Below are positions 16,238-24,066 of a stretch of DNA of 64,000 bases, one piece after another. Every line of letters begins with the position of its first letter. Positions within the stretch are counted from its first letter, which is position 1. The stretch lies in NCBI RefSeq assembly GCF_023101185.1, contig NZ_CP078077.1, forward strand, positions 1,703,630 through 1,767,629, written 5' to 3'. The position numbers and the translations under genes are program-made. The notes under the pieces are model-generated. The model saw only the letters and a list, made by a program, of their open reading frames with translations, was not told where the DNA came from and made no database searches. This DNA is from Microbacterium galbinum. GTDB taxonomy: Bacteria > Actinomycetota > Actinomycetes > Actinomycetales > Microbacteriaceae.

Positions 16238-16749
16238 GCACCGCAGAATCCGGCATCCCCGTCCCCAGCGCCGTCGGCGAAGGGCTCAAGGCGGCGTTCC
16301 GCACCCACCCCGCCGGCGTCGCGATCATCACCGCGGCGACCCCCGAGGGCCCCGTCGGACTCACCGCGTCGAGCGTGGCATCCGTCGCCGTCGACCCGGC
16401 CGCGATCGTGTTCTCGGTCACCCGGGCGACCGGAAGCGCGGGCGGGCTTCTCTCGGCCCCGACCTTCGTCGTGCACCTGATCGATCACGATCACTCCGAA
16501 TTGGCGCAGAGCTTCGCCGTGAGCGGGTCGGAGCGCTTCACGCCCGAGCAGCAGTGGAGCACCCTGCCGACGGGCGAGCCATACCTCCCCGCCGCCCGCT
16601 TCGCCCTGCGCTGCCGCGCGCTGCAGACCGTGCCCGTCGGCACGTCGAGCGTGGTGATCGCCGAGGTGCTCGAGGTGTTCGCCGGCCCGCAGGGCCGCCC
16701 CCTCGTCTACGTCGACCGCAAGTTCCACAGCCTCCCGCACCAGCCCTGA
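16234..16749 (+). CDS. Flavin reductase (FMN-binding split-barrel, DIM6/NtaB type)
   Basis: 171 residues. Family landmarks: [59 protein letters not shown], and a C-terminal [11 protein letters not shown]. Such proteins reduce free FMN or FAD with NAD(P)H and pass it to two-component monooxygenases. It is the only flavin reductase in the window, so it is the likely partner of the luciferase-like and DszC-like enzymes within 13 kb. Starts with GTG overlapping the fdxA stop and shares its SoxR-controlled promoter. Confidence 0.9.
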   Translation: MSTAESGIPVPSAVGEGLKAAFRTHPAGVAIITAATPEGPVGLTASSVASVAVDPAAIVFSVTRATGSAGGLLSAPTFVVHLIDHDHSELAQSFAVSGSERFTPEQQWSTLPTGEPYLPAARFALRCRALQTVPVGTSSVVIAEVLEVFAGPQGRPLVYVDRKFHSLPHQP

Positions 16750-16759
16750 CCGGCCCCGC

Positions 16760-16849
16760 GCGTACCCAACTCAGGAACATCGGCCTTCGAACGGCAGTTT
16801 CGGCCGTTGAATCGGACGATCGCGCCCGTTCTTCCTGAGTTAGGTACGC
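16760..16849. repeat. Inverted-repeat mini-element (ACTCAGGAA ends)
   Basis: GCGTACCCAACTCAGGAA (16760-16777) and TTCCTGAGTTAGGTACGC (16832-16849) are 17/18 complementary and bound a 90-bp element. Lies between convergent genes ending at 16749 (+) and 16954 (-) and may also terminate transcription. Confidence 0.75.
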
Positions 16850-16860
16850 CGCCCGCGGCG

Positions 16861-16940
16861 CATAACTCCTCAGAACCGGCCCCCGAACCCCGGTTCTGGC
16901 CGAAAACCACCCCGGAACGCCCGTTCTCTCCGGAGTTATG
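16861..16940. repeat. Inverted-repeat mini-element (CATAACTCC ends)
   Basis: CATAACTCC (16861-16869) and GGAGTTATG (16932-16940) bound 80 bp; an inner hairpin AGAACCGG (16872-16879) / CCGGTTCT (16890-16897) is present. The same ends occur at 48564-48642. Confidence 0.7.
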
Positions 16941-16953
16941 AACCCCGATCCGC

Positions 16954-17952
16954 TCACACCGCGGCGGTCGAACCCCGGTCGGTGAGCACGAACGGCAGAT
17001 CGGCGGGCGGGACCTCGCCTTCGCCCAGCTGCGCGAGCACCGCGGCGGCCGCGCGCTCGCCCTGCTGCAGCGGGAACTGGTCGACCGTGGTGAGCCCGAA
17101 GATCTCGCCGAGCTCGTGCCCGTCGATGCCGATCACCGAGAGATCCTCCGGAACGCGGATGCCGTGCTCCCGCGCCGCGAGGATCGCCCCGATCGCCATC
17201 TCATCGGATGCAGCGAACACCGCGGTCGGCCGTGGACCGCCCCCGCCGAGCAACTGATGAGCGGCGCGCAGGCCGCCCGCGATCGTGAAGTCGGCGGCCA
17301 CCACGAGCGACGGGTCGACCGGGATGCCCGCGTCGGCCAGCGCCTCCTCGAACCCGCGGCGACGGTTGGTCGGCACGTGGAACTCCTCGTCGAACTCGGC
17401 GGTCGCCCCGATGTACGCGATGTCGCGGTGGCCCAGCCCGATCAGGTGCTCGGTGGCGAGGCGGGCGATGCCGAGCTCGTCGACCGTGAGGGTCTCGAGG
17501 GTCGGATGCGGTCCGCCGATCGCGATGATCGGCATCCCCAGCTCGAGCAGCCGGCGCGTCTCGTCGTCGTCGAGCCGGATCGACACGGCGATCACGGCAT
17601 CCACACCTTGCCGTCGTAGGAAGGTGTCGAACACGTGCCGCCGCGTCTCGCGGTCGGGGGTGATGTTGTACAGCGTGATGTCGAAGCCGGCGCGCATGAG
17701 CGCCGACGACACCCCCGACAGCACGGTGCTGAAGAACCAGCGGTCGAGGTAGGGAACGATCACGCCGACCGTGCGCGTGCGCCCGGAGGCGAGGCTCGAC
17801 GCACGCGACGACACCACGTAGCCGAGGCTGTCGGCGGCCGCCAGAACCCGCGCACGCGTCTCGTTTGACACCTTGCCTCGCCCGCTCAGGGCGCGCGAGA
17901 CGGTCGCCGTCGAGACGCCGGCCAATCGTGCGACGTCGTCGATGCTCGCCAT
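16954..17952 (-). CDS. LacI-family transcriptional regulator
   Basis: 332 residues. N-terminal helix-turn-helix IDDVARLAGVSTATVSRALS and hinge helix YVVSSRASSLASGRT, followed by a periplasmic-binding-protein-like sugar domain. Lies 82 bp after the alpha-glucosidase gene on the same strand, so it probably shares that transcript and controls it. The candidate operator is the 16-bp palindrome at 19708-19723. The effector is probably an alpha-glucoside such as maltose, isomaltose or trehalose-derived sugar, inferred only from the neighbour. Its own translation start ATG 17952 has AAAGG about 9 nt upstream. Confidence 0.9.
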   Translation of the reverse strand: MASIDDVARLAGVSTATVSRALSGRGKVSNETRARVLAAADSLGYVVSSRASSLASGRTRTVGVIVPYLDRWFFSTVLSGVSSALMRAGFDITLYNITPDRETRRHVFDTFLRRQGVDAVIAVSIRLDDDETRRLLELGMPIIAIGGPHPTLETLTVDELGIARLATEHLIGLGHRDIAYIGATAEFDEEFHVPTNRRRGFEEALADAGIPVDPSLVVAADFTIAGGLRAAHQLLGGGGPRPTAVFAASDEMAIGAILAAREHGIRVPEDLSVIGIDGHELGEIFGLTTVDQFPLQQGERAAAAVLAQLGEGEVPPADLPFVLTDRGSTAAV

Positions 17953-18033
17953 CGCGCCGCCTTTCGAATCGGGTGATCGGGTGGGTGAGCGGATGCCGGG
18001 GCCGCACGCACGTGCGGCCCCGGCCGGAGGGCA

Positions 18034-19695
18034 TCAGCCCCGCGTGAACCAGACGGTCGTGTCGACGGGGAGCTCCGAGCCCGCGAAGGGCTGGCTCTTC
18101 ACGAGGAACGTCGCGTCGCCGGGCAACGCGATCGGTGCAGTGCCGAGGTTCGCGACCACGTGCACGTCACCGCGGCGGAAGGCGACGGCATCCGCACCGA
18201 AGTCCTCCCAGACCAGCGAGCCCGAGCCGAAGCCGTGCGCACGGCGCAGCGCCAGCAGTTCGGTGTAGAGCGAGAGGGTGGAGTTCGGGTCGGCCAGCTC
18301 GACGTCGCGCGCGTACGTCGCCCATTCGTCGGGCTGCGGCAGCCACGAGAGTCCGGTGTCGTTGAAGCCGAACGCCGGGGCATCCGCCTCCCAGGGCAGC
18401 GGCACGCGGCATCCGTCGCGTCCGTAGCGCTCGTGCTTCGTGCGGAACCAGGTCGGGTCCTGACGGTACTCGTCGGGGATCTCCATGGCCTCCGGCAGGC
18501 CCAGCTCCTCGCCCTGGTAGAGGTACGACGATCCGGGCAGCGCGAGCATGAGGGTCGTCGCCGCGCGGGCGCGGGCGAGGCCGATCACGGCGTCGGGCTT
18601 GTTCGGGGTGTGGGGGCCGATGCCCTCGCCCTGCGGGTTGTCGACCGTGAGCGCGAGGCGGGTGGCGTGGCGCACCACGTCGTGGTTCGAGAGCACCCAG
18701 GTGCTGGGGGCGCCGACCGCTCCGAAGTCGTCGAGCGATTCGCGGATGACGTCACCGAGTGCCTTCGCGTCCCACGCGGTCATCAGGTACGGGAAGTTGA
18801 AGGTCTGGTGCATCTCGTCGGGGCGCACCCACAGCGAGGTCTTCTTCAGCGTCGGCAGCCAGGCCTCGCCGCAGAGGGCGCGGTCGCCGTCGTACTGGGC
18901 GAGCAGTTCGTGCCAGTCGCGGTAGATGTCGTGCACGCCGTCCTGACCCCAGTACGGCACGTTCGCCTCGCCGCCGCCCATCGAGTCGGCATCCGACGGA
19001 GGGGTGTAGTCGGGCAGGCCGTCGGCCTTGATCATGCCGTGCGCCACGTCGACGCGGAAGCCGTCGACGCCGCGGTCGAGCCAGAAGCGCAGGATCGAGC
19101 GGAACTCCTCGCGCACCTCCTCGTTGGTCCAGTCGAAGTCGGGCTGGGTGGCGTCGAAGATGTGCAGGTACCACTGGCCGGGGGTGCCGTCGGCCTCGGT
19201 CACGCGCTGCCACATGCCGCCGCCGAACACCGACTCCCAGTTGTTCGGGGGCAGTTCGCCGTTCTCGCCCGTGCCGTCGCGGAAGATGTAGCGGGCGCGT
19301 TCGCGGCTGCCGGGCGCCGCCTTCAGCGCCTCCTGGAACCACACGTGCTGGTCGGAGGAGTGGTTGGGCACGAGGTCGACGATCACGCGGATGCCGCGGG
19401 CATGGGCCGCCTCGAGCATGGTGTCGAAGTCGGCCAGCGTGCCGAAGAGCGGGTCGACGTCGCGGTAGTCGGCGACGTCGTAGCCGGCGTCGCGCTGCGG
19501 GCTGGTCATGAAGGGGCTCAGCCAGATCGCATCGACGCCGAGGTCCTTCAGCGAGTCCAGGCGGCTGGTGATGCCGGGGAGGTCGCCGATGCCGTCGCCC
19601 GAGGCGTCGGCGAAGGAGCGGGGGTAGATCTGGTAGATGACGGCGCTGCGCCACCACTCGGATCCGGGCGCGGCGAACTGTTCGATTTCAGGCAT
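18034..19695 (-). CDS. GH13 alpha-glucosidase / oligo-1,6-glucosidase
   Basis: 553 residues, cytoplasmic (no signal peptide). GH13 signatures in order: SAVIYQIYPRSFADASGDGIG, DLVPNHSSDQHVWF, GFRVDVAHG with nucleophile Asp216, ALCGEAWLP with the acid/base Glu, and STWVLSNHDVVRHATR with the third carboxylate. This arrangement is that of actinobacterial alpha-glucosidases that hydrolyse maltose- or isomaltose-type sugars after uptake. Leaderless start predicted: TAGGCT lies 6 nt before the ATG and the LacI operator abuts it. Cotranscribed with the LacI gene that follows. No sugar transporter is adjacent, which leaves the substrate open. Confidence 0.93.
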   Translation of the reverse strand: MPEIEQFAAPGSEWWRSAVIYQIYPRSFADASGDGIGDLPGITSRLDSLKDLGVDAIWLSPFMTSPQRDAGYDVADYRDVDPLFGTLADFDTMLEAAHARGIRVIVDLVPNHSSDQHVWFQEALKAAPGSRERARYIFRDGTGENGELPPNNWESVFGGGMWQRVTEADGTPGQWYLHIFDATQPDFDWTNEEVREEFRSILRFWLDRGVDGFRVDVAHGMIKADGLPDYTPPSDADSMGGGEANVPYWGQDGVHDIYRDWHELLAQYDGDRALCGEAWLPTLKKTSLWVRPDEMHQTFNFPYLMTAWDAKALGDVIRESLDDFGAVGAPSTWVLSNHDVVRHATRLALTVDNPQGEGIGPHTPNKPDAVIGLARARAATTLMLALPGSSYLYQGEELGLPEAMEIPDEYRQDPTWFRTKHERYGRDGCRVPLPWEADAPAFGFNDTGLSWLPQPDEWATYARDVELADPNSTLSLYTELLALRRAHGFGSGSLVWEDFGADAVAFRRGDVHVVANLGTAPIALPGDATFLVKSQPFAGSELPVDTTVWFTRG

Positions 19696-19723
19696 CCCCC
19701 GAGCCTAATGCAAGCGCTTGCAT
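19696..19723 (-). promoter_or_regulatory. LacI operator abutting -10 of alpha-glucosidase
   Basis: Perfect 16-bp palindrome ATGCAAGCGCTTGCAT (19708-19723), typical of LacI/GalR operators with a central CG, followed on the minus strand directly by the -10 box TAGGCT (19707-19702) and 6 nt later by the ATG. A bound repressor would cover the promoter. Confidence 0.8.
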
Positions 19724-19781
19724 CACTCGCGCACCGCGCACCCGGGAGTACGCTGACGGCACCATCACGAGGAGGTGTCGC

Positions 19782-20213
19782 ATGATTCCCGAGATCAACT
19801 ACTGGGCCGTTCTGCTGGCCACGCTGTCGAGCATGATCGTCGGCTCGATCTGGTACTCGCCGAAGGTGTTCGGTACGCGCTGGTCGAAGCTCGCGAACGT
19901 CGACATGGATCGTCCGGCGGCCACCGCGGTCTGGCCGATCATCACGACGGTGATCGTGAGCTTCATCACGGCCTGGGTGCTCGCCGGAGCATCCGCCATC
20001 GCCTGGCACTTCTACGGCGGATCCTGGTTCTGGGGTGCCGTCATCACCGCGGTCACCCTCTGGGCCGGCTTCACGGCGGCCCGCTTCATCACCCACGACG
20101 CCTTCGAGGGGCGCTCGACCCGGCTCACGACCCTCAACATCGCGCACGAGCTCGTGACGGTGCTCGTGATGGCGGCGATCATCGGGGTGTGGCCGCCCGC
20201 GATGACCGTCTAG
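19782..20213 (+). CDS. DUF1761 family membrane protein
   Basis: 143 residues with four predicted membrane segments. The opening INYWAVLLATLSSMIVGSIWYSPKVFG is split here as INYWAVLLATLSSMIVGS and IWYSPKVFG, the recognisable start of DUF1761. Function of the family is unknown. GAGGAGG lies 6 nt before the ATG, a strong ribosome binding site, and TACGCT at 19748-19753 is a possible -10 giving a leader of about 20 nt. Single-gene unit between the glucosidase and the WXG100-like cassette. Confidence 0.82.
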   Translation: MIPEINYWAVLLATLSSMIVGSIWYSPKVFGTRWSKLANVDMDRPAATAVWPIITTVIVSFITAWVLAGASAIAWHFYGGSWFWGAVITAVTLWAGFTAARFITHDAFEGRSTRLTTLNIAHELVTVLVMAAIIGVWPPAMTV

Positions 20214-20327
20214 GCGGCTCCGGTACCGGCCGGTTATCCACAGATTTGGGTATATCGGTTAGGAGCTTTTCCCCGTCGCTACGCTGGCCCGGCACCGTCA
20301 TGTGGTGCGCGGCGACAGGGGGTCGGG

Positions 20328-20681
20328 GTGAGCAGGATTCAGGCGGATGCCGGGGTCGACTATCGGGTGGATCCGGACGGGGTCCTCGGGATGCTGACGG
20401 GGCTGGACACCCTCGGCGGCGACTTCGAGTCCGCGCATCGTGAGATCGTCAGCGCCGCAGCCGAGGGGCCGGCGGCGCTGACCGTCGACGGGCGAACGGC
20501 CGTCGCGAACGCGTGGCGCACCTTCATGGAGGATCGTCGCATCGTGCCCGGTGCCGTCATGTATTCGATCAGCGCGTCGGCGAAGGCGGTGGGCGACGCC
20601 ACGGTGGTGATCGTCACCGGTGATGAGCAGATGGCGCAGGCCCTCGTCGATGCGAGCTTCGGTGTGGACGTGATGCTGTGA
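20328..20681 (+). CDS. WXG100-like small protein
   Basis: 117 residues, predicted helical: a first helix around VLGMLTGLDTLGGDFESAHR, a second including AVANAWRTFMEDRR, with no signal peptide. Size and helical-hairpin character resemble ESX/WXG100-type partner proteins of actinobacterial type VII secretion, though a classic WxG is not present. Starts with GTG; its stop overlaps the GTG of the following large gene (GTGA), so the two are probably produced in fixed ratio. No ESX ATPase gene is in the window. I cannot assign a function beyond a likely chaperone or co-secreted partner of the next protein. Confidence 0.65.
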   Translation: MSRIQADAGVDYRVDPDGVLGMLTGLDTLGGDFESAHREIVSAAAEGPAALTVDGRTAVANAWRTFMEDRRIVPGAVMYSISASAKAVGDATVVIVTGDEQMAQALVDASFGVDVML

Positions 20682-22639
20682 GCGCGGTACGTGGCGAGCT
20701 GCCGCTGCTGCTCGATCCGACGGTGCTCGAAATGCTGGGGACCCAGGTGTTCACCGCCGCGAGCACCCTCGCCGATGCGGCGAACCAGGCGAACGATCAG
20801 TGGAAACGCCTGCCCGAGGTGTTCGTCGTCGAGGATGCCGGCATCGCCGAGACGATGCTCGACGGACCCGCCGGGACCGCCGCAGACTTCGTCGAGGCGA
20901 TGAAGTCGGCCCGTCGGGTGCTCGATGAGTTCACCGTGACCACGATCCCTGCGTTGCAGAAGCGACGCGACGAGCTCGAAGCGCGCATTCTCACCGTGAA
21001 TCAGGAGCACGAGACGGCGCAGTCGGGGCTCGAGTCGGCGGATGCCGCGTACTGGCGGTCGTACGAGACCGATCCGGCATCCGACTCGACCCGGCGGGCG
21101 GGCGAGGCGCAGACCGATGCCACGGATGCCTGGCGCGACGCGCAGGATGCCGTCATCGCTCTCGAAGCCGACATCCGCGTCTTCCGTATCGACGTCGAAG
21201 CAGCCGAGGACTTCCTCGCCTCGGATCTGAAGGGAATCAGCGGGGGCGACGATCCGCGCGGAGCGTGGGGTGTGCCGGTCACCAGCACGCAGAGCTCGTG
21301 GGGTGACACGGCCGCCCCGTACCCGGGCGGCCCCGTGAGCGACGAGACATTGGCCGACCGGCTGCGTGGAGACATGTCGGATGCCGTGGCGGCCCGGATC
21401 ACCGCGCTCGGCAACGGCGACCCCGACGGTGCGAAGGAGTGGCTCGGGGCGCACCCGGACTTCGCCGGGACCGTCGGGTTCGTCGATGTCGATCGGGCGC
21501 GGGCGCTGTGGGATCAGCTCGGGCGTGCGTCCACCCGCGGCGATGACGGAGCCTGGGCGATGGGGCCTCTCGCCGTGCTGCTGGGTGGGGCACCGACCGT
21601 GATCGGGAACCTGAACGGCATCCCCGCGGCCGCGAAGGACGAGTTCAACCGGGCGGAGCTTGAGCGGTTGCTCGATGGTGAGCTGACGGATGATCAGCGG
21701 CGGAAGTTGGAGAGTGTGCAGGATCTGCTTGCGGACTCGGACGCGGAGACGGCGCCGGTGATTTCGCTTCTGTCCTTGTTCTTTGAGACCGATGACGGGA
21801 GCCCCCGTGTCAGCCTCGGGTTCGGTGAGGTGGATAACGCTGGTCAGGTCACCACGCTGACCCACGGCATTTCGACCGACGTTACTCAGATTGGAGAGTG
21901 GTCCGATTCGGCGATTGCGTTGCAGAAAGCCACGATGACCGAGCTGTCTGAGATCGGGTCATCGGCGACGACCGCCGTCGTGCTCTTCATGGAGTGGGAC
22001 TCGGGAGGGCCGTCGAACGTGTGGGAACTCGAGAGGCCACACGCCGGTGCAGAGAGACTCGCGCAGTTGCTTCGCGGGTTCGACCGGTCGAATCCGAACG
22101 TGCAACTCGATCTCGGTCTGCATTCGCTCGGCACGACAATGGGGGCTGAGATGGTCGCGAACAATCCCGGGCTCGTGCAGAACGCGTGGCTGTACGGATC
22201 GGCGGGCATTGCCGAAGAGACGGCGGCGGACCTGGAGAACCTCATCCGGCGGAACGAGTTGAACCTCTTCGCGACGCATGCCGAAGACGACTTCATCGCT
22301 CCGATGGGCAGGTTCGACGTGTCCACTCATACGGTCGACCCGCGAACCATCGCCGGCGCCGAGACGTTCGGGTCCGACGGTGGGTGGGTGCTCGGCTACG
22401 GCGACGGTGACAGGGATTGGGGAGAGAGAGTCGAGGGGCACAACTCGCAGGCGAGTACGGAGTGGTTCTATCTCCTCGACGGATTCAAGACCCAGCAGAC
22501 GGGAGGAATGTCACCGTCGTTCATCCCGCAGTGGGACGACGAGGCGGTCGGTTACCTCGACCCGCGTTCGCAGTCCTTCAAGCAGACGGTCGTCGATCTC
22601 GTCGATTCGATCGTTCTATCCGAGGGAGCGCGTTCGTGA
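20678..22639 (+). CDS. Large helical + alpha/beta-hydrolase (DUF1023-like) protein, possible secreted effector
   Basis: 653 residues. Residues 1-200 are predicted helical and coiled (LQKRRDELEARILTVNQEHE), resembling WXG-type N-domains of actinobacterial secreted proteins; residues ~330-600 look like a DUF1023-type alpha/beta hydrolase with a nucleophile-elbow motif LGLHSLGTTMGAE (Ser483) and a later FATHAEDDFIAPMG that could hold the acid, and GHNSQASTEW the histidine. No signal peptide, consistent with type VII-like export. From about 21.7 kb the GC content falls and codon use changes, as in transferred genes. Coupled to genes on both sides by GTGA overlaps. A toxin-like or cell-envelope esterase role is inference. 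Confidence 0.7.
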   Translation: MSAVRGELPLLLDPTVLEMLGTQVFTAASTLADAANQANDQWKRLPEVFVVEDAGIAETMLDGPAGTAADFVEAMKSARRVLDEFTVTTIPALQKRRDELEARILTVNQEHETAQSGLESADAAYWRSYETDPASDSTRRAGEAQTDATDAWRDAQDAVIALEADIRVFRIDVEAAEDFLASDLKGISGGDDPRGAWGVPVTSTQSSWGDTAAPYPGGPVSDETLADRLRGDMSDAVAARITALGNGDPDGAKEWLGAHPDFAGTVGFVDVDRARALWDQLGRASTRGDDGAWAMGPLAVLLGGAPTVIGNLNGIPAAAKDEFNRAELERLLDGELTDDQRRKLESVQDLLADSDAETAPVISLLSLFFETDDGSPRVSLGFGEVDNAGQVTTLTHGISTDVTQIGEWSDSAIALQKATMTELSEIGSSATTAVVLFMEWDSGGPSNVWELERPHAGAERLAQLLRGFDRSNPNVQLDLGLHSLGTTMGAEMVANNPGLVQNAWLYGSAGIAEETAADLENLIRRNELNLFATHAEDDFIAPMGRFDVSTHTVDPRTIAGAETFGSDGGWVLGYGDGDRDWGERVEGHNSQASTEWFYLLDGFKTQQTGGMSPSFIPQWDDEAVGYLDPRSQSFKQTVVDLVDSIVLSEGARS

Positions 22640-23265
22640 ACGACGTGCGACGTGCGACGAGTGCAGCGCTGATGGCGGGGCTGCTTCTGGTGATGAGTGG
22701 ATGTGGCGAACCGATGACGGATGAAGAGTTGCTCGAGCAGGCGCGTGGAGTGAACTTCGCGTACAAGGCTCAGATCGCCGACGTGCAGATGCAGATCTTC
22801 GATGGAGAGTGGGACGTTACCGGATATGGAGACTCCCCTGAAACATGTGGGAACGATGGATACGAGTTTGATCTGATTCGATACACCCCGGAGGGCTGGC
22901 ACCTCGACGCCGCGCCGATGGCTATTGCTGAGAGTCTGGCGGAGTGGATGGACGAGAATGGCTGGACGAACGTCAAGATCCGAGGTTATTCCGGGGAGAT
23001 AGCCGACGCTGTCGTTGAGGGAGCTTTCCCTGAGGCGCACGTGAAGTTGCTGGTCGCGGACATCAGCCCTGGGGAACTATACGATCACGTTGCGCTTTAC
23101 GCGACGAGCACCTGCGAGCCGGGTGACGCCCATACGATCTCGACGATGAGGCGGCCTGGAGACGGTGAGCGCGAGAAGCTACCGGCGTCTGAGCATCCGA
23201 CCGCGCCGCCGAGTTTCGGTCATACCGAGGACGGCAAACGTCGCTTCTGGAACGACAGCGAGTGA
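22636..23265 (+). CDS. Lipoprotein, paralogue 1 (possible immunity protein)
   Basis: 209 residues. The GTG start overlaps the previous stop (GTGA); the signal sequence ALMAGLLLVMSGC ends in a lipobox-like cysteine (Met at -3 is atypical). The mature protein has motifs TDEELLEQARGVNFAYKAQI, YEFDLIRYTPEGWHLDAAP, IRGYSGEIADAVVEGAFPE and SFGHTEDGKRRFW that are shared with the next gene, its tandem paralogue. Family not recognised. Base composition is lower in GC than the genome around it. Position directly after a putative secreted hydrolase, and duplication, are what would be expected of an immunity protein, but this is inference. Confidence 0.72.
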   Translation: MNDVRRATSAALMAGLLLVMSGCGEPMTDEELLEQARGVNFAYKAQIADVQMQIFDGEWDVTGYGDSPETCGNDGYEFDLIRYTPEGWHLDAAPMAIAESLAEWMDENGWTNVKIRGYSGEIADAVVEGAFPEAHVKLLVADISPGELYDHVALYATSTCEPGDAHTISTMRRPGDGEREKLPASEHPTAPPSFGHTEDGKRRFWNDSE

Positions 23266-23899
23266 CGCCGCCATCGCGGGTGCTCACCGCCGCGTCCTCG
23301 GCCTTCTTGCTTGTCTGCGGTCTGAGCGGATGCGGGACACCCGTCTCTGACGAAGAGGTGTTCGAGCAGGCGCGCGAGGTGAACTTCGCGTACAAGGAAG
23401 CGGTTGCGGGGGTGCAGCTGGAGATTTTGGATGCGGATTGGCAGATCAGCGCGTATGGGGATTCTCCGTGGGAGTGCCCGGTGATGCGTCGAGGTACGAG
23501 TTTGATTTGACGAGGCGTACGCCTGAGGGGTGGCGGCTCGACGGCGCGCCGATGGAGTTGGCGGAGGAGGTCGCTGCGTGGCTGGACGAGAACGGGTGGT
23601 CGGATATCAAGACGCGGGGGTACTCGGGGGAGATCGCGGATGTCGTGGTCGAGGCAGAGTATCCGGAGAAGCATGTCGATCTTCTCGTCGTAGATATCAG
23701 TCCGGGGGAGCTCTTCGACTCTGTGACCGTTTCGGCGACGTCCACATGTCAGCCCGGTGACGCGCACGACGTATTGGCGCTCGTGTATGCGGACGGTGAC
23801 TTGGACGGCGGTCCGGTGGACCAGTTCCCGGAACTCGAGCACCCCCGAGCTGAGCCGAGTTTCGGCTTCACCGAGGATGGCAAGCGGCGATTCCCGTGA
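23262..23899 (+). pseudogene. Lipoprotein, paralogue 2, frameshifted
   Basis: Starts with GTG overlapping the previous stop. The first frame encodes a lipoprotein signal (AFLLVCGLSGC) and DEEVFEQAREVNFAYKEAV, then ends in a TGA at 23508-23510. The matching continuation (YEFDLTRRTPEGWRLDGAP through SFGFTEDGKRRF) lies in the -1 frame and runs to 23899. Comparison with paralogue 1 places the loss of one base near 23480-23497, before the conserved TACGAGTTTGAT. There is no obvious slippery heptamer, so this reads as a recent frameshift mutation or a sequencing error rather than programmed slippage. Confidence 0.8.
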
Positions 23900-23988
23900 C
23901 GCTGCACTCCAACCCCGCACCGATGAAGCCTTTATTCATACACGAGCAGAAACTGTAAGAAATCCCCTTCCCTCTCGGCGACGGAACT

Positions 23989-24002
23989 GCGATGATCATC
24001 GC
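23989..24002. promoter_or_regulatory. 14-bp palindrome upstream of secreted protein gene
   Basis: GCGATGATCATCGC is a perfect palindrome 65 bp before the ATG at 24067 in a locally AT-richer leader; a possible operator, with no regulator identified. Confidence 0.3.
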
Positions 24003-24066
24003 GTGACCTTCGGGTCGCCCGTGTGCGTTCCCCCACCGCGCACGGAGTTTGACGAGAGGTCCCCCA

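Noticed and set aside
20328..20681. Classical ESX/WXG100 protein with a type VII secretion locus.
   Set aside because: No WxG motif and no EccC-type ATPase or other ESX core gene in the window, so only 'WXG100-like' is claimed.
23470..23515. Programmed -1 ribosomal frameshift in the second lipoprotein.
   Set aside because: No slippery heptamer or following hairpin; the difference from the paralogue is explained by one missing base.
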